Origin: Bradyrhizobium arachidis
Lineage (GTDB): Bacteria; Pseudomonadota; Alphaproteobacteria; Rhizobiales; Xanthobacteraceae
Reading direction: 5' to 3'
Length of the DNA stretch: 64,000 nucleotides
NCBI RefSeq assembly: GCF_015291705.1
Contig: NZ_CP030050.1
Coordinates: forward strand, 3,534,001 to 3,598,000
Position 1 is the first letter of the stretch. Every line of letters starts with the position of its first letter. The notes under the pieces are model-generated. The model was not told where the DNA came from, did no database searches, and saw nothing but the letters and a program-made list of their open reading frames with translations. Both the position numbers and the translations under genes were made by a program. Positions 62,920 through 64,000 of this stretch are shown here, piece by piece.

Positions 62920-64000
62920 ATGGCCGCTAGCTCACTTGCCAACCGGCTGTTCCTGTCGGCGACGGCGTGGCTCGTGGTGATCCTGGCCATCACTGGCGTC
63001 GTGCTGTCGTCGGTCTACAAGAACGCGACCGAGCGCGCCTTCGATCGCCGGCTCAATCTCTATCTGCGCACCCTCATCGCCGAGGTCGCGACCCCCGACG
63101 AGCCGCCGGACCGCCAGTTCCAGTCGCTCGGCGAGCCGCTGTTCGAGCTGCCGCTGTCCGGCTGGTACTGGCAGATCACGCGCACCGATACCGAGAAGCC
63201 GGAGGTGCGCTCCTCGCGCTCGCTGTGGGACAAGAAGCTGCCGAAGCTGGAGGAGCAGGGCGCCGAGCTCACCGCCGCCGGCATTCGCCTGGCCTACGTC
63301 GACGGGCCCGAGGGGCAGAACCTGCGCATGGTGGAGCGGCCGGTCGATCTCGGTGCCGACGGCAAATTCCTGGTCAGCGTCGCCGGCGACGACACCGAGA
63401 TTTTCGACGAGACACGCAGCTTCGACTACTATCTCGGCGGCACCTTCACCGCGCTCGGCATCGTGCTGCTGCTGACCACGGTATTCCAGGTCCGCTTTGG
63501 CCTCGCGCCGCTCAAGCGCATCTCGGAATCGATCGCCGACATCCGCTCCGGGCGGGCTGAGCGGCTCGAGGGCGAATTCCCGGTCGAGATCGCTCCGCTG
63601 GCGCGCGAGACCAACGCGCTGATCGAAGCCAATCGCGAGATCGTCGAGCGCGCGCGCACCCATGTCGGCAATCTCGCCCACGCGATCAAGACGCCGCTCT
63701 CGGTCATCGTCAACGAGGCCGGCGCCCACGCCGCCGAGCCGTTCGCGGCCAAGGTGATGGAGCAGGCCGACGTGATGCGCGACCAGGTCGCCCATCATCT
63801 GGAGCGCGCCCGCATTGCGGCGCGGGTCTCGGTGGTCGCGACCGTGACGGAGGTTGCACCTGCTATCGAGGCGCTGCGGCGGACCATGGAGAAGATCCAC
63901 CGCGACCGCGGCATCATGGTCGAGGCCAAGGCCGATCCGTCGGCAAAGTTTCGCGGCGAGCGGCAGGATCTGGAGGAGATGGTCGGCAATCTCGTCGACA
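62920..64000 (+). CDS. feuQ: Sensor histidine kinase, FeuQ-like, 3' end beyond the window
   Basis: From ATG 62920 the frame is open to the last base, giving 360 codons. It encodes an N-terminal membrane segment (about 10-32), a periplasmic sensor region (about 33-165), and a second membrane segment (about 168-190). A HAMP-like region follows, then the dimerisation domain with phospho-acceptor His in HVGNLAHAIKTPLSVI (about residue 250), an H-box typical of the PhoQ/FeuQ group. The ATPase domain begins near the window edge (GERQDLEEMVGNLVD). It should phosphorylate the regulator encoded just upstream. Confidence 0.9.
   Translation, partial: MAASSLANRLFLSATAWLVVILAITGVVLSSVYKNATERAFDRRLNLYLRTLIAEVATPDEPPDRQFQSLGEPLFELPLSGWYWQITRTDTEKPEVRSSRSLWDKKLPKLEEQGAELTAAGIRLAYVDGPEGQNLRMVERPVDLGADGKFLVSVAGDDTEIFDETRSFDYYLGGTFTALGIVLLLTTVFQVRFGLAPLKRISESIADIRSGRAERLEGEFPVEIAPLARETNALIEANREIVERARTHVGNLAHAIKTPLSVIVNEAGAHAAEPFAAKVMEQADVMRDQVAHHLERARIAARVSVVATVTEVAPAIEALRRTMEKIHRDRGIMVEAKADPSAKFRGERQDLEEMVGNLVD

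Overview
The window is GC-rich alphaproteobacterial chromosome, most likely from a Bradyrhizobium-like member of the Nitrobacteraceae. The indications are a Ros/MucR-family regulator, DUF5330, DUF1491, DUF2336, DUF1254 and DUF1214 proteins, a FeuP/FeuQ-like two-component pair, a BrnT/BrnA toxin-antitoxin pair, a Ku protein, CtrA-like TTAA-N7-TTAA sites, and short palindromic intergenic repeats of the kind common in that group. The assignment rests on recognition of protein families and was not checked by any search. I saw no rRNA or tRNA gene, CRISPR array, insertion sequence or phage block.

Layout. 1-6.6 kb: the end of an M20 peptidase, a class II aldolase, a GT-C membrane glycosyltransferase, a proline-rich membrane protein, MucR and SufE, with two kinds of palindromic repeat. 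6.6-13.2 kb: a DUF5330 protein, a membrane PAS histidine kinase overlapping a peptidoglycan-binding protein, brnTA, DUF1491, DUF2336 and a lipoprotein. Three CtrA-like sites lie in this part. 13.2-18.4 kb: a LysR regulator divergent from a metallo-beta-lactamase-fold hydrolase, a decayed ATP-grasp gene, a DUF1259 protein, a MAPEG protein and an ArsR/SRPBCC pair. 18.4-23.8 kb: an IclR regulator divergent from a class V aminotransferase-fold enzyme and a four-gene amino-acid-type ABC importer. 23.8-31.4 kb: a TonB-dependent receptor behind a cobalamin riboswitch, a DUF2147 protein, and a run of SDR, AraC, SDR and methyltransferase genes. 31.6-37.6 kb: a class A penicillin-binding protein in an apparent operon with DUF1214 and DUF1254 genes, a YcgN protein and an MFS exporter.

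37.7-52.9 kb is one long minus-strand block: an alpha/beta hydrolase, two tandem soluble triple-GAF histidine kinases with nearly identical catalytic cores, a ThDP enzyme, a STAND-type regulator, and four small oxidative or hydrolytic enzymes. Divergent from it at 53.2-58.8 kb are an AraC regulator, a two-subunit molybdenum hydroxylase, a two-CxxCH cytochrome, a DJ-1/PfpI protein and a monooxygenase. Most enzymes at 49.6-57.6 kb carry Sec or Tat signals, so together they look like a periplasmic oxidation module. This is the best candidate for an undescribed system here, although its substrate cannot be read from the sequence.

58.8-64 kb holds small secreted or hypothetical proteins, a Flp-type pilin, Ku, a tiny membrane protein and the FeuP/FeuQ-like pair. 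The sensor gene runs off the end of the window, and the first gene runs off the beginning. Start codons were chosen from ribosome-binding sites and family N-termini, and many remain uncertain by a few codons.
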